A stretch of 64,000 nt of DNA from JACCVL01 sp963704295. Its GTDB lineage: Bacteria; Actinomycetota; Actinomycetes; Propionibacteriales; Nocardioidaceae. Shown piece after piece: positions 53,069-60,618 of this stretch. Position 1 is the stretch's first letter, and each line of letters begins with the position of its first letter. The notes under the pieces were generated by a model, which saw nothing but the letters and a program-made list of their open reading frames with translations, was not told the DNA's origin and made no database searches. Location: NCBI GenBank assembly GCA_963704295.1, contig OY969884.1, positions 496,001 to 560,000 on the forward strand. Direction: 5' to 3'. The translations under genes were made by a program, and so were the position numbers.

Positions 53069-53965
53069 TCAGACCTGGCGGCCGAGGTCGGCGGACACCC
53101 GCGCCAGCTGCTCCAGCCGCTGCTCCAGCGACGGGTGCGACGAGAACAGTCCGCTCAGCGACTTGCGGTTCAACGCGGGAGCGAACAGGAACGCGCTCAC
53201 CGGCTCGGTCTGCCGCAGGTCGCGGGTGGGGATGCTGGCCATGTCACCGGAGATCTTGGTCAGCGCCGAGGCCAGCGCCGACGGCCGACCGGTCAGGTAG
53301 GCGGCGGACCTGTCCGCCGACAGTTCCCGGTAGCGCGACAGCGCCCGGGTGAGCAGGAAGCTCAGCAGGTAGACCGCGATGCTCGCCACCCACACCGCCA
53401 GGAACACCAGCGCGTTGTTGCGGTCGCGACCGCCCCCGCCGAACCACAGCCCCCAGCGCATGATCAGGCCGGCCACGACCCCGAGAGTCGCGGCGACGGT
53501 CATGACCGAGACGTCGCGGTGGGCGACGTGCGCCAGCTCGTGCCCGAGCACGCCCTCCACCTCGTCGGCGTCCAACCGACGCAGCAGTCCGGTGGTGACG
53601 CAGACGACCGAGTGCTGGGGCGAGCGACCGGTCGCGAACGCGTTCGGGATGTCGGTGTCGGCAACGGCCACCCGGGGTTTCGGCATGTCGGCGAGGGCGC
53701 AGAGACGGTCCACGACGCCGTGCAGCTCGGGCGCCTGCTCCGGGGTCACCTCCCGGGCCCGCATCGCCTTCATCGCCACCGTGTCGGAGAAGTACCACTG
53801 TGCCCAGCCGAGACCCAGCGCGATCACGATGATCACCGGCGCGGCCACGTCCAGCAGCGCGATGAGCAGCGCCATGAAGCCGAGGTACAGCGCGACGAAC
53901 AGGAACCCGACCAGGCCCATCCGGGCGGTCAGTCCGCGATCGGTGCGAAAGCGAGTGTGGGCCAT
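53069..53965 (-). CDS. htpX: Zinc metalloprotease HtpX
   Basis: A 298-residue membrane protease with two N-terminal helices, the zinc motif VLGHELAHVAHRDV, two further helices and the third ligand region in YRELSADRSAAYLTG. HtpX degrades damaged membrane proteins. ATG 53965 has AGGAGA upstream; the frame upstream is not conserved. Its place inside the Psp set fits a shared envelope-stress role. Confidence 0.93.
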   Translation of the reverse strand: MAHTRFRTDRGLTARMGLVGFLFVALYLGFMALLIALLDVAAPVIIVIALGLGWAQWYFSDTVAMKAMRAREVTPEQAPELHGVVDRLCALADMPKPRVAVADTDIPNAFATGRSPQHSVVCVTTGLLRRLDADEVEGVLGHELAHVAHRDVSVMTVAATLGVVAGLIMRWGLWFGGGGRDRNNALVFLAVWVASIAVYLLSFLLTRALSRYRELSADRSAAYLTGRPSALASALTKISGDMASIPTRDLRQTEPVSAFLFAPALNRKSLSGLFSSHPSLEQRLEQLARVSADLGRQV

Positions 53966-54067
53966 CGTGTGCTGCGTTCTCCTGTCGAGTCGTCCCACCT
54001 GGTACGACGCTCCGGCCGCTCCGGTTGTTCCGGGCGGGCACCGGGCACCGAGTCCGTGGCCGCGGGC

Positions 54068-54346
54068 TCAGCCGGGGATGAGCCCCTCGTCGCCGAGCAG
54101 CGCAGCCACCTCGTCGACGGTGGCGTCGGCCGGCGGGAGCACCAGGTCGGAGTCGACGAGCACGTCGTCGGCCAGCACGCTGCCTCGCTCCCGGACGGCC
54201 CCGAGCAGGGCGCCGAACGCGGTCGCGAACGCGGCGGGGTCGGCGGACTCGACCGCCGACTCGACCGTCGAGTCGAGGGTGTTCAGCTCGTCGGCATCGG
54301 CGTCGGCCACCTCGTACTGCCCCTCGCCCATGATCCGGATGATCAC
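54068..54346 (-). CDS. pspAA: PspA-associated protein PspAA
   Basis: A 92-residue protein beginning IIRIMGEGQYEVADADADEL, the hallmark of PspAA. It is acidic throughout and has no membrane segment. The GTG start follows the pspA stop by three bases, so the pair is coupled. PspAA is thought to act together with PspA at the membrane. Confidence 0.9.
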   Translation of the reverse strand: MIIRIMGEGQYEVADADADELNTLDSTVESAVESADPAAFATAFGALLGAVRERGSVLADDVLVDSDLVLPPADATVDEVAALLGDEGLIPG

Positions 54347-54349
54347 CGC

Positions 54350-55168
54350 TCAGCCCTCCCGCTGTTCGGGCGCCGGCTCGGGGTGGGCCGTGGCGCCGCC
54401 CGCGGCCTGAGTGCCCTCGGCACCGGGGCCGTCGGCGGAGGTGCCGCCGATCGCCGGGCGCTCCTCACCGGCCCCGAGCTGGTGCCTCATCGCCTCCAGC
54501 TCGGCGTCCACGTCGGAGCCGGACGAGATCGCGGCCAGCTCCCGCTCGATGTCGCTGTTCGGCGAGGCGGACGCGTCCTCGAGCGCGCCGGAGGCGACCA
54601 GCTCGTCGATCGCACCGGCCCGAGCCTGCATCGACGCGGTCTTGTCCTCCGCGCGCTGCACCGCGAGCCCGACGTCGCTCATCTCTTCGGAGATGCCGGA
54701 GAACGCCTCGCCGATCTTGGTCTGCGCCTCGGCAGCGGTGTAGGTGGCCTTGATGGTCTCCTTGCGGGTGCGGAAGGCCTCCACCTTGGCCTGCAGTCGC
54801 TGCGAGGCAAGGGTCAGCTTCTCCTCCTCGGCCTGCAGCTGGGCGTGCTGGGCCTGCAGGTCCTCGGTCTGCTGCTGCAGCGCCGACCGCCGGGTCAGCG
54901 CCTCGCGGGCGAGATCCTCCCGGCCGGCTCCGAGGGCCTTCTGCGCCTGGCCGTGCAGCTTGCTCCCCTGCTGCTGGAGCTGGGTCATCTGCAGCTCGAC
55001 CCGCTTGCGGCTGGTGGCGACGTCCGCGACCCCCCGGCGAACCTTCTGCAGCAACTCCAGCTGCTTCTGATAGCTGTAGTCGAGGGTCTCGCGTGGGTCC
55101 TCCGCTCGGTCCAGCGCCTTGTTGGCCTTGGACCGGAAGATCAGGCCCATCCGCTTCATGATGCTCAT
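54350..55168 (-). CDS. pspA: PspA/IM30 family membrane-stress protein
   Basis: A 272-residue coiled-coil protein. The N-terminus MSIMKRMGLIFRSKANKALD is the amphipathic membrane-binding helix, followed by the ESCRT-III-like helical body (KVRRGVADVATSRKRVE, and a long second coiled coil to about residue 210) and a disordered, proline/glycine-rich tail. ATG 55168 was selected over the longer open frame because PspA begins here. PspA coats and stabilises stressed membranes. Confidence 0.93.
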   Translation of the reverse strand: MSIMKRMGLIFRSKANKALDRAEDPRETLDYSYQKQLELLQKVRRGVADVATSRKRVELQMTQLQQQGSKLHGQAQKALGAGREDLAREALTRRSALQQQTEDLQAQHAQLQAEEEKLTLASQRLQAKVEAFRTRKETIKATYTAAEAQTKIGEAFSGISEEMSDVGLAVQRAEDKTASMQARAGAIDELVASGALEDASASPNSDIERELAAISSGSDVDAELEAMRHQLGAGEERPAIGGTSADGPGAEGTQAAGGATAHPEPAPEQREG

Positions 55169-55208
55169 GGACGTGTGCCGCCACCCCTCGTCGGTGTCAG
55201 GGACTCCC

Positions 55209-55214
55209 AGCCTA
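55209..55214 (-). promoter_or_regulatory. Candidate -10 of the psp operon
   Basis: TAGGCT on the minus strand lies 40 bases before ATG 55168 in the gap shared with the divergent DUF3043 gene. Confidence 0.45.
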
Positions 55215-55284
55215 CGGGCCGGTGGCGAGACCTGGGTACCCTGGCCGCGCCCTCCTCCCCCGCGCAGCATGTCGAGGTCGACCT

Positions 55285-55887
55285 GTGTTCCGTCGCCGTT
55301 CCGCCCCCGATCCGGCCGCCGTCGAGTCCGGTGAGTCGGCCGCCGACGCGCTGCGCCGGCTGGAGGCGGAAGGCAAGGGCCGGCCGACCCCCAGCCGCAA
55401 GGAGGCCGAGGCGGCGCGCCGACAGCAGCTGAAGCCGGTGCGCAACCGCAAGGAGCTGGCCCGTCGCGAACGGCAGCGGAAGACGGCCGAGCGGCAGCGG
55501 ATCCGTGCCTCGCTGGCGGCGGGCGACGAGAAGCACCTGCCGGCGCGCGACCAGGGCCCGGTCCGCCGCTTCTGCCGCGACTTCGTCGACTCCCGACGCA
55601 ACGTCGCGCAGTACCTGCTGCCACTGCTGATGGTGATCCTGCTGCTGAGCGTGATCCCCCGGCTGTTCGCGGCCCAGCTGCTGGTGTGGTCGCTGACCAT
55701 CGCGCTGACAGCCGTGGACACGATCTGGCTGGCGGTCCGGCTGCGCCGTGAGCTGCGCCGGCGCTTCGAGCCCGGCCAGACCAAGGGCGCCGTCTCCTAC
55801 TCCCTGCTCCGGAGCACCCAGCTGCGCCGGCTGCGGCTGCCGAAGCCGCAGGTGAAGTACGGCGACCCGCTGCCCCAGCGCTACTGA
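55285..55887 (+). CDS. DUF3043 membrane protein
   Basis: A 200-residue protein conserved in actinobacteria. It has a long basic, arginine-rich N-terminal region (residues about 35-90, KEAEAARRQQLKPVRNRKEL), then two membrane helices (YLLPLLMVILLLSVIP and LVWSLTIALTAVDTIWLAV), and a short C-terminal tail. The typical start VFRRRSAPD supports GTG 55285. It is divergent from pspA, a pairing also known from Streptomyces. No function is known. Confidence 0.87.
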   Translation: MFRRRSAPDPAAVESGESAADALRRLEAEGKGRPTPSRKEAEAARRQQLKPVRNRKELARRERQRKTAERQRIRASLAAGDEKHLPARDQGPVRRFCRDFVDSRRNVAQYLLPLLMVILLLSVIPRLFAAQLLVWSLTIALTAVDTIWLAVRLRRELRRRFEPGQTKGAVSYSLLRSTQLRRLRLPKPQVKYGDPLPQRY

Positions 55888-55934
55888 CGGGCGGCCGGCC
55901 ACCTCCCCCGCGTGCACGCTCACCACCGGCCCCG

Positions 55935-55940
55935 TACGTT
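55935..55940 (+). promoter_or_regulatory. -10 element, leaderless promoter of the aldo/keto reductase gene
   Basis: TACGTT is followed by 7 bases and then ATG 55948. Confidence 0.5.
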
Positions 55941-55947
55941 CGAGGCC

Positions 55948-56955
55948 ATGGAGTTTCGATACCTCGGCGCGAGTGGCCTCAAGGTCAGCGCCATCTCGTA
56001 CGGCAACTGGCTCACCCACGGTTCGCAGGTCGAGGAGGACGCCGCGCTCGCCTGCGTGCGCCAAGCCCTCGACGAGGGGATCACGACGTTCGACACCGCC
56101 GACGTCTACGCCAACACCGCGGCGGAGACGGTCCTCGGCAAGGCGCTCCAGGGCGAGCGGCGCGAGTCGCTGGAGATCGCCACCAAGGTCTACTGGCCGA
56201 CCGGTCCGGGCGGACCGAACGACGCCGGACTGTCCCGCAAGCACATCGCGGAGTCGATCAACGGGTCGCTGGAGCGCCTCGGCACCGACCACGTCGACCT
56301 GTATCAGGCACACCGGTTCGACCACGAGACGCCGCTCGAGGAGACGATGGAGGCGTTCGCCGACGTCGTGCACTCCGGGAAGGCGCACTACATCGGCGTC
56401 TCGGAGTGGACCGCGGACCAGATCCGGGCCGGACACGCGCTGGCGCGTGAGCTGCGCATCCCGCTCGTGTCGAACCAGCCGCAGTACAACATGTTGTGGC
56501 GGGTCATCGAGGCCGAGGTGGTGCCGACCTGCCAGGAGCTCGGGCTGTCACAGATCGTGTGGTCCCCGATCGCCCAGGGCGTGCTCACCGGCAAGTACAA
56601 GCCTGGCGAGGGTCTGCCCGCCGGTTCGCGGGCGACCGACGAGAAGGGGGGCGCGGACACCGTCAAGCGCTACCTCGCCGACGACGTCCTCGAGCGGGTG
56701 CAGCGGCTGCGGCCGCTGGCCGACGAGGCCGGGCTCTCGCTGGCCCAGCTTGCGGTCGCGTGGACGCTGGCCAACGACAACGTCGCGTCGGCCATCATCG
56801 GCGCCTCCCGTCCCGAGCAGGTGACCGAGAACGTCAAGGCCGCCGGAGTCAGGCTGGAGCCGGAACTGCTCAAGCGGATCGACGAGGTGCTCGGCGACGC
56901 GGTGGAGCGGGACGCCGACCAGACGAAGTCCCCGCGGCACCGTCCCGGGGGCTGA
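55948..56955 (+). CDS. Aldo/keto reductase
   Basis: A 335-residue NADPH-dependent oxidoreductase of the TIM-barrel aldo/keto reductase group, closest in pattern to the Kv-beta/YghZ-like branch. It opens MEFRYLGASGLKVSAISYGN. The catalytic aspartate and tyrosine are in FDTADVYAN, the lysine in IATKVYWPTG, and the histidine region in DLYQAHRFDHETP; cofactor binding is in SAIIGASRPEQV. The substrate cannot be told. Confidence 0.92.
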   Translation: MEFRYLGASGLKVSAISYGNWLTHGSQVEEDAALACVRQALDEGITTFDTADVYANTAAETVLGKALQGERRESLEIATKVYWPTGPGGPNDAGLSRKHIAESINGSLERLGTDHVDLYQAHRFDHETPLEETMEAFADVVHSGKAHYIGVSEWTADQIRAGHALARELRIPLVSNQPQYNMLWRVIEAEVVPTCQELGLSQIVWSPIAQGVLTGKYKPGEGLPAGSRATDEKGGADTVKRYLADDVLERVQRLRPLADEAGLSLAQLAVAWTLANDNVASAIIGASRPEQVTENVKAAGVRLEPELLKRIDEVLGDAVERDADQTKSPRHRPGG

Positions 56956-56989
56956 CGCGATCGGCCGAGGCGGCGCGGCTGTGGCCGGC

Positions 56990-57196
56990 TCAGCCGACGT
57001 GCAGGCTCATCGGCCCGTAGACCTCGCGGACGCCCTCGAGGAGCACCACCTGGTCGATGCCGGCTTCGACCAGCTCGGGGAAGGCCTCTCCGAGCCACGT
57101 CTCCGCGTCGGCCTGCGACGGGAACACGGCAACCGCGCCTTCGGGAGCCGCCACGCCCTCGCCGGCGGAGTTCTCGAACCGCCACGTCCACGCCAT
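56990..57196 (-). CDS. Conserved small actinobacterial protein
   Basis: A 68-residue protein (MAWTWRFENSAGEGV, then FPSQADAETWLGEAFPELVEAG) predicted as a compact alpha/beta fold. I recognise the pattern from actinobacterial genomes but know no function. ATG 57196 is placed 6 bases after TAGGCT (57203-57208), consistent with a leaderless transcript, which supports it as a real gene. Confidence 0.8.
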   Translation of the reverse strand: MAWTWRFENSAGEGVAAPEGAVAVFPSQADAETWLGEAFPELVEAGIDQVVLLEGVREVYGPMSLHVG

Positions 57197-57202
57197 GCGG
57201 GC

Positions 57203-57208
57203 AGCCTA
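57203..57208 (-). promoter_or_regulatory. -10 element, leaderless promoter of the 68-residue protein gene
   Basis: TAGGCT on the minus strand is followed by 6 bases and then ATG 57196. Confidence 0.6.
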
Positions 57209-57246
57209 CGGCGACCGGGTGCCGGTCCCTGGCGGGCCCCGGCGCG

Positions 57247-58365
57247 TCAGCGCGGGACGGTCTGCACGAACGGCGGCTTCTGCACGGTGAAGCCCTCGTC
57301 CCTCCCCCGCACCTGGACCGTCACCTCGTCGCCGTCCTTGACCGACCGATCCAGCAGGGCCAGCCCGATACCGACCCGCAGCGTCGGCGAGAAGGTGCCG
57401 GACGTGACGGTGCCGACAGCGTCACCGTCCGCCCCGCGGGACACCTGCATCCCGGGTCGGGGGATGCCGCGCCCGGTGGCCCGGAGCCCACGCAGCAGCC
57501 GGCGGGCGCCCTCGGCTCGCTCGCGGCTGAGCACCTCCCGGCCCCAGAAGGCCGGCTTGTCCCAGCCGACCGCCCAGCCCGCCCGGCCCTGCACCGGGGT
57601 GATCTCGGGGCCGAGGTCCTGACCGTGCAGCGGATAGCCCATCTCGGTCCGCAGCGTGTCGCGGGCGCCGAGGCCGCAGGCACGGATCCCGTGCTCGGCG
57701 CCGGCCTCGAGCAGCCGGTCCCACAGCGCCGGCGCCGCCTCGGCGGGCAGCACCAGCTCGTACCCGCGCTCGCCGGTGTAGCCGGTGCGGCACACCGTGG
57801 CGGCCGCGCCGTCCACCTCCGCGCCGACGAACGACATGTAGGCATGGCCCACCGGGAGACCTGCGGCCGCGAGCACGTCGTCGCTGCGCGGTCCCTGCAC
57901 CGCGAGCACCGCGTCGTCGGCGTGCCGGTCGACCACCTGCACGCCGTCGGGTGCCCCCGCCCCGAGCCGGGCCGCCACCTCGGCGGAGTTCGCCGCATTC
58001 GGCACCAGCAGCAGCTCGTCGTCGCTGCGCAGGTAGACGATCAGGTCGTCGACCACGCCGCCGGTCGCGTCGTCGCAGGCGAGGGTGTACTGCGCCTGGC
58101 CCGGGCCGATCCGGCCGAGCGCGTTGGTCAGACAGGAGTCGACGTACGCGGCCGCGCCGGGTCCGCGGACCACGAGCTTGCCGAGATGGCTGACGTCGAA
58201 CAGGCCGACCGACTCGCGGACGGCGGCGTGCTCCTTGAGCACCCCGCCGCCGGCGTACTCCAGCGGCATCTCCCAGCCGCCGAACGCGGCGGTCCGGGCG
58301 CCCAGGGCCAGGTGTCGGTCGTGCAGGGGAGAGGTCTTCAGCGGCTCGGTGGACGCGTCGGTCAT
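57247..58365 (-). CDS. gcvT: Glycine cleavage system T protein (aminomethyltransferase)
   Basis: A 372-residue folate-dependent enzyme releasing ammonia and passing the methylene group to tetrahydrofolate in glycine breakdown. Landmarks are SPLHDRHLALGARTAAFGGWEMP, GLFDVSHLGKLVVRGP, RTGYTGERGYEL, and the C-terminal GTVTSGTFSPTL. The other gcv genes are not in the window, but lpd (L protein) is 2 kb away. ATG 58365 fits a leaderless -10 at 58373-58378. Confidence 0.95.
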   Translation of the reverse strand: MTDASTEPLKTSPLHDRHLALGARTAAFGGWEMPLEYAGGGVLKEHAAVRESVGLFDVSHLGKLVVRGPGAAAYVDSCLTNALGRIGPGQAQYTLACDDATGGVVDDLIVYLRSDDELLLVPNAANSAEVAARLGAGAPDGVQVVDRHADDAVLAVQGPRSDDVLAAAGLPVGHAYMSFVGAEVDGAAATVCRTGYTGERGYELVLPAEAAPALWDRLLEAGAEHGIRACGLGARDTLRTEMGYPLHGQDLGPEITPVQGRAGWAVGWDKPAFWGREVLSRERAEGARRLLRGLRATGRGIPRPGMQVSRGADGDAVGTVTSGTFSPTLRVGIGLALLDRSVKDGDEVTVQVRGRDEGFTVQKPPFVQTVPR

Positions 58366-58372
58366 GCCCCGG

Positions 58373-58378
58373 AACCTA
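58373..58378 (-). promoter_or_regulatory. -10 element, leaderless promoter of gcvT
   Basis: TAGGTT on the minus strand is followed by 7 bases and then ATG 58365. Confidence 0.55.
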
Positions 58379-58417
58379 GCCGCCGCCGCTGCCGCCCGCC
58401 CCGCAGCGCCCCCACCC

Positions 58418-58470
58418 ACCGGCGATGATGCATTCCTGCCGTCAGGTGACGGGAATGCATCATCGCCGGT
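58418..58470. repeat. Long near-perfect palindrome between gcvT and pepA
   Basis: Arms 58418-58436 and 58452-58470 (ACCGGCGATGATGCATTCC and its complement) pair perfectly over 19 bases. Pairing continues inward with a CGTCA/TGACG stem, a 3-base bulge and a GG loop. It contains ATGATGCATTCC in both arms. The position, between divergently transcribed genes, argues against a simple terminator and for a dispersed intergenic repeat or a protein-binding site. Confidence 0.9.
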
Positions 58471-58486
58471 CTGGATGAGTGCGGGC

Positions 58487-58492
58487 TAGGGT
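58487..58492 (+). promoter_or_regulatory. Candidate -10 of pepA
   Basis: TAGGGT lies 55 bases before the pepA GTG, giving a leader with the GGAGG site at 58533-58537. Confidence 0.4.
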
Positions 58493-58547
58493 CGTACGCG
58501 AGGACGCGCACCCCGCGTCTCCCCGATCTCTCGGAGGTTGCTCCACC

Positions 58548-60054
58548 GTGCCCACGCTCAGCGCCCGCTCCGCCCAGGCCGGCTCCGTCCGCACCGACGC
58601 CGTCGTCGTCGGGATGGTGCGCACCCCGAGAGGGCCTGGCCGTCGTGTCCTCGGCCGGTGATGTGTCGAAGGCGTTCGGGCGTGGCTTCGTCCCGATGCT
58701 GAGCGGGCTCGGCTTCACCGGCGAGCCCGGCCAGGTGGCCAAGCTGCCGTCCGGCCACCTGCTCCGCACCTCGCTCGTCGTGGCGGTCGGCCTCGGCGAG
58801 GAAGGCGCCGTGGACCGGGAGCGGATCCGCCGCGCGGCCGCCGCCGGAGTGCAGGCGCTGTCGAACGCGGTCTCGGTCGCGCTGGCGCTGCCGGTGGACG
58901 GCCCGGACGACGTCCAGGCCGCCGGCGAGGGCGCGCTGCTCGGCCTGTACAGCTACGACCGCTACCGCACGACGACGACAGCCGACCCGCCCGCCGACGT
59001 CGTCGTCCTGTGCGAGAAGGCCCGCTCCAAGCCGGTGCAGGCCGCCGTCGAACGGGCCCAGACCGTCGCCCGTGCGGTGAGCATCGCCCGGGACTGGGTG
59101 AACGCGCCGCCCAACGACCTGACGCCGGGCCTGTTCGCGGACGCCATCTCGGCCCACCGCAGCACCGGCAAGGTCAAGGTCAGCGTCCTCGACGAGCGGG
59201 AGCTGGCGAAGCAGGGCTGCGGAGGGATCCTCGGAGTCGGGCAGGGCTCGGCACACCCGCCGCGGCTGGTGTCGCTCCGGTACGCGCCGCGGAAGCCGGT
59301 CGCCCGGATCGCGCTGGTCGGCAAGGGAATCACCTTCGACTCCGGCGGCCTCTCGCTGAAGCCCGGCAAGTCGATGATGACCATGAAGTGCGACATGGGC
59401 GGCGCGGCTGCCGTCGTCGCCGCGACGTACGCGATCGCCGAGCTCGGCCTGCCCGTCGCGGTCACCGCCTACGCGTCGCTGGCCGAGAACATGCCGAGCG
59501 GCACCGCCAGCCGTCCCGGCGACGTCTTGACGATGCGCAACGGCAAGACCGTCGAGGTGCTGAACACCGACGCGGAGGGCCGCCTGGTCCTCGGCGACGC
59601 GCTGGACATGGCGATCGAGAGCAAGCCCGACCTCGTGGTGGACGTGGCGACCCTGACCGGCGCGTGCGTGGTGGCGCTCGGCACCCGGGTGGCCGGCGTG
59701 CTGTCCAACGACGAGGATCTCCTGGCGGCCATCCCCCAGGTCGCCGACCGGGCGGGTGAGGCGATGTGGCCGCTCCCGATCCCCGAGGAGATCAATGCCA
59801 AGGTGACCACCTCGGCGCTGGCCGACCTGCGCCAGCACAACCCGGAGCCGCACGGCGGCACGCTGTTCGCCGCCGCTTTCCTGCGGTCGTTCGTCAAGGA
59901 CAACCGCTGGGTGCATATCGACATCGCGGGGCCGGCGTACAACGAGGGCGAGGCGCACGGCTACACCCCGAAGGGCGGCACCGGCGCCGCCGTCCGCACC
60001 CTGGTGCGGCTCGCGCAGGAGGTCGCGGAGGGAGAGCTGCTCGGCAAGCGCTGA
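58548..60054 (+). pseudogene. pepA: Leucyl aminopeptidase (M17), frameshifted near the N-terminus as assembled
   Basis: The GTG at 58548 (GGAGG at 58533-58537) starts MPTLSARSAQAGSVRTDAVV, the normal N-terminus. After VGMVRTP at about 58630 the frame breaks. Removing one base gives TPEGLAVVSSAGDVSKAFG and continues the full catalytic domain in the next frame to 60054, with ALVGKGITFDSGGLSLKPG, MKCDMGGAAAV, NTDAEGRLVLGDAL and a typical C-terminus. The restored product is about 501 residues. All metal-binding motifs are present, so an extra base in the assembly is more likely than real decay; internal GTG/ATG starts would lack the N-terminal domain. Confidence 0.88.
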
Positions 60055-60075
60055 GGCGCAGCCCGCGCAGCCGGC

Positions 60076-60405
60076 TCAGCCACCACCCTGCTTCTGCCGG
60101 CGGTTCCAGTCCCGCATCCGCTGCGGGTAGCCGACCACGGCGGCGTCGTACGTCGGCACGCCCAGCTTGTTGGCCCACTGGTGGGCCCACTGAGCGGACG
60201 GAACCCGGCGCCTGGTCCACTCCCCCTCGACGCTGACGAGCAGCAGGGTGGTCTCGGTGACCGCGGTGCGAGGCTCGACGAAGCCCTCGACGCCGGTGCG
60301 GGTCGAGACGAACTCCTCCAGGTGCTTGCGGTCCACCGATGCCGCCTCGCGGTCCATCGTGGACGGCCCGTCACCGCGATCGCGTCGTCGCCGCCGAAAC
60401 CGCAT
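60076..60405 (-). CDS. Small conserved hypothetical protein
   Basis: A 109-residue protein with a basic N-terminus (MRFRRRRRDRGDG) and a conserved-looking C-terminal part (SAQWAHQWANKLGVPTYDAAVVGYPQRM). Residues 25-75 suggest an alpha/beta fold. It lies between pepA and lpd on the opposite strand. I do not recognise the family and assign no function. The hairpin at 60419-60448 would fall in its leader. Confidence 0.72.
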   Translation of the reverse strand: MRFRRRRRDRGDGPSTMDREAASVDRKHLEEFVSTRTGVEGFVEPRTAVTETTLLLVSVEGEWTRRRVPSAQWAHQWANKLGVPTYDAAVVGYPQRMRDWNRRQKQGGG

Positions 60406-60418
60406 CGTGTCTCCCCTC

Positions 60419-60448
60419 GCCGCCGGGTGCGTCCGGTCACCCGGCGGC
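60419..60448. promoter_or_regulatory. Perfect 11-bp hairpin in the leader of the 109-residue protein gene
   Basis: GCCGCCGGGTG and CACCCGGCGGC form a perfect stem with an 8-base loop, ending 14 bases before ATG 60405 on the minus strand. It could hinder translation initiation or simply be GC-rich chance; only the structure is seen. Confidence 0.45.
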
Positions 60449-60618
60449 AGCCAGTGTGACACCTGGCGGGACCGGCGCCGGCGCACATCACCCTCGGTCG
60501 GGCCGCGTTCGTGCAGACCGACCTGCAGTGACAAGATGCAGACGCGGTCCGGGTGCGAGGGCTAGCGACATCGGTCCGACGCCTTCCGGCCCCCGACCCC
60601 GATGCGGGAGGAGATGCG

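Noticed and set aside
51263..55432. A 1389-codon open frame on the plus strand, plus other long antisense frames such as 1023-3059 (+) and 17866-19749 (-)
   Set aside because: They are opposite-strand shadows of well-supported genes in very GC-rich DNA, are low in complexity (R, G, P, A, H) and show no domain.
58366..58547. Glycine riboswitch upstream of gcvT
   Set aside because: The gcvT transcript appears leaderless, and the upstream sequence is a palindromic repeat without the conserved riboswitch motifs.
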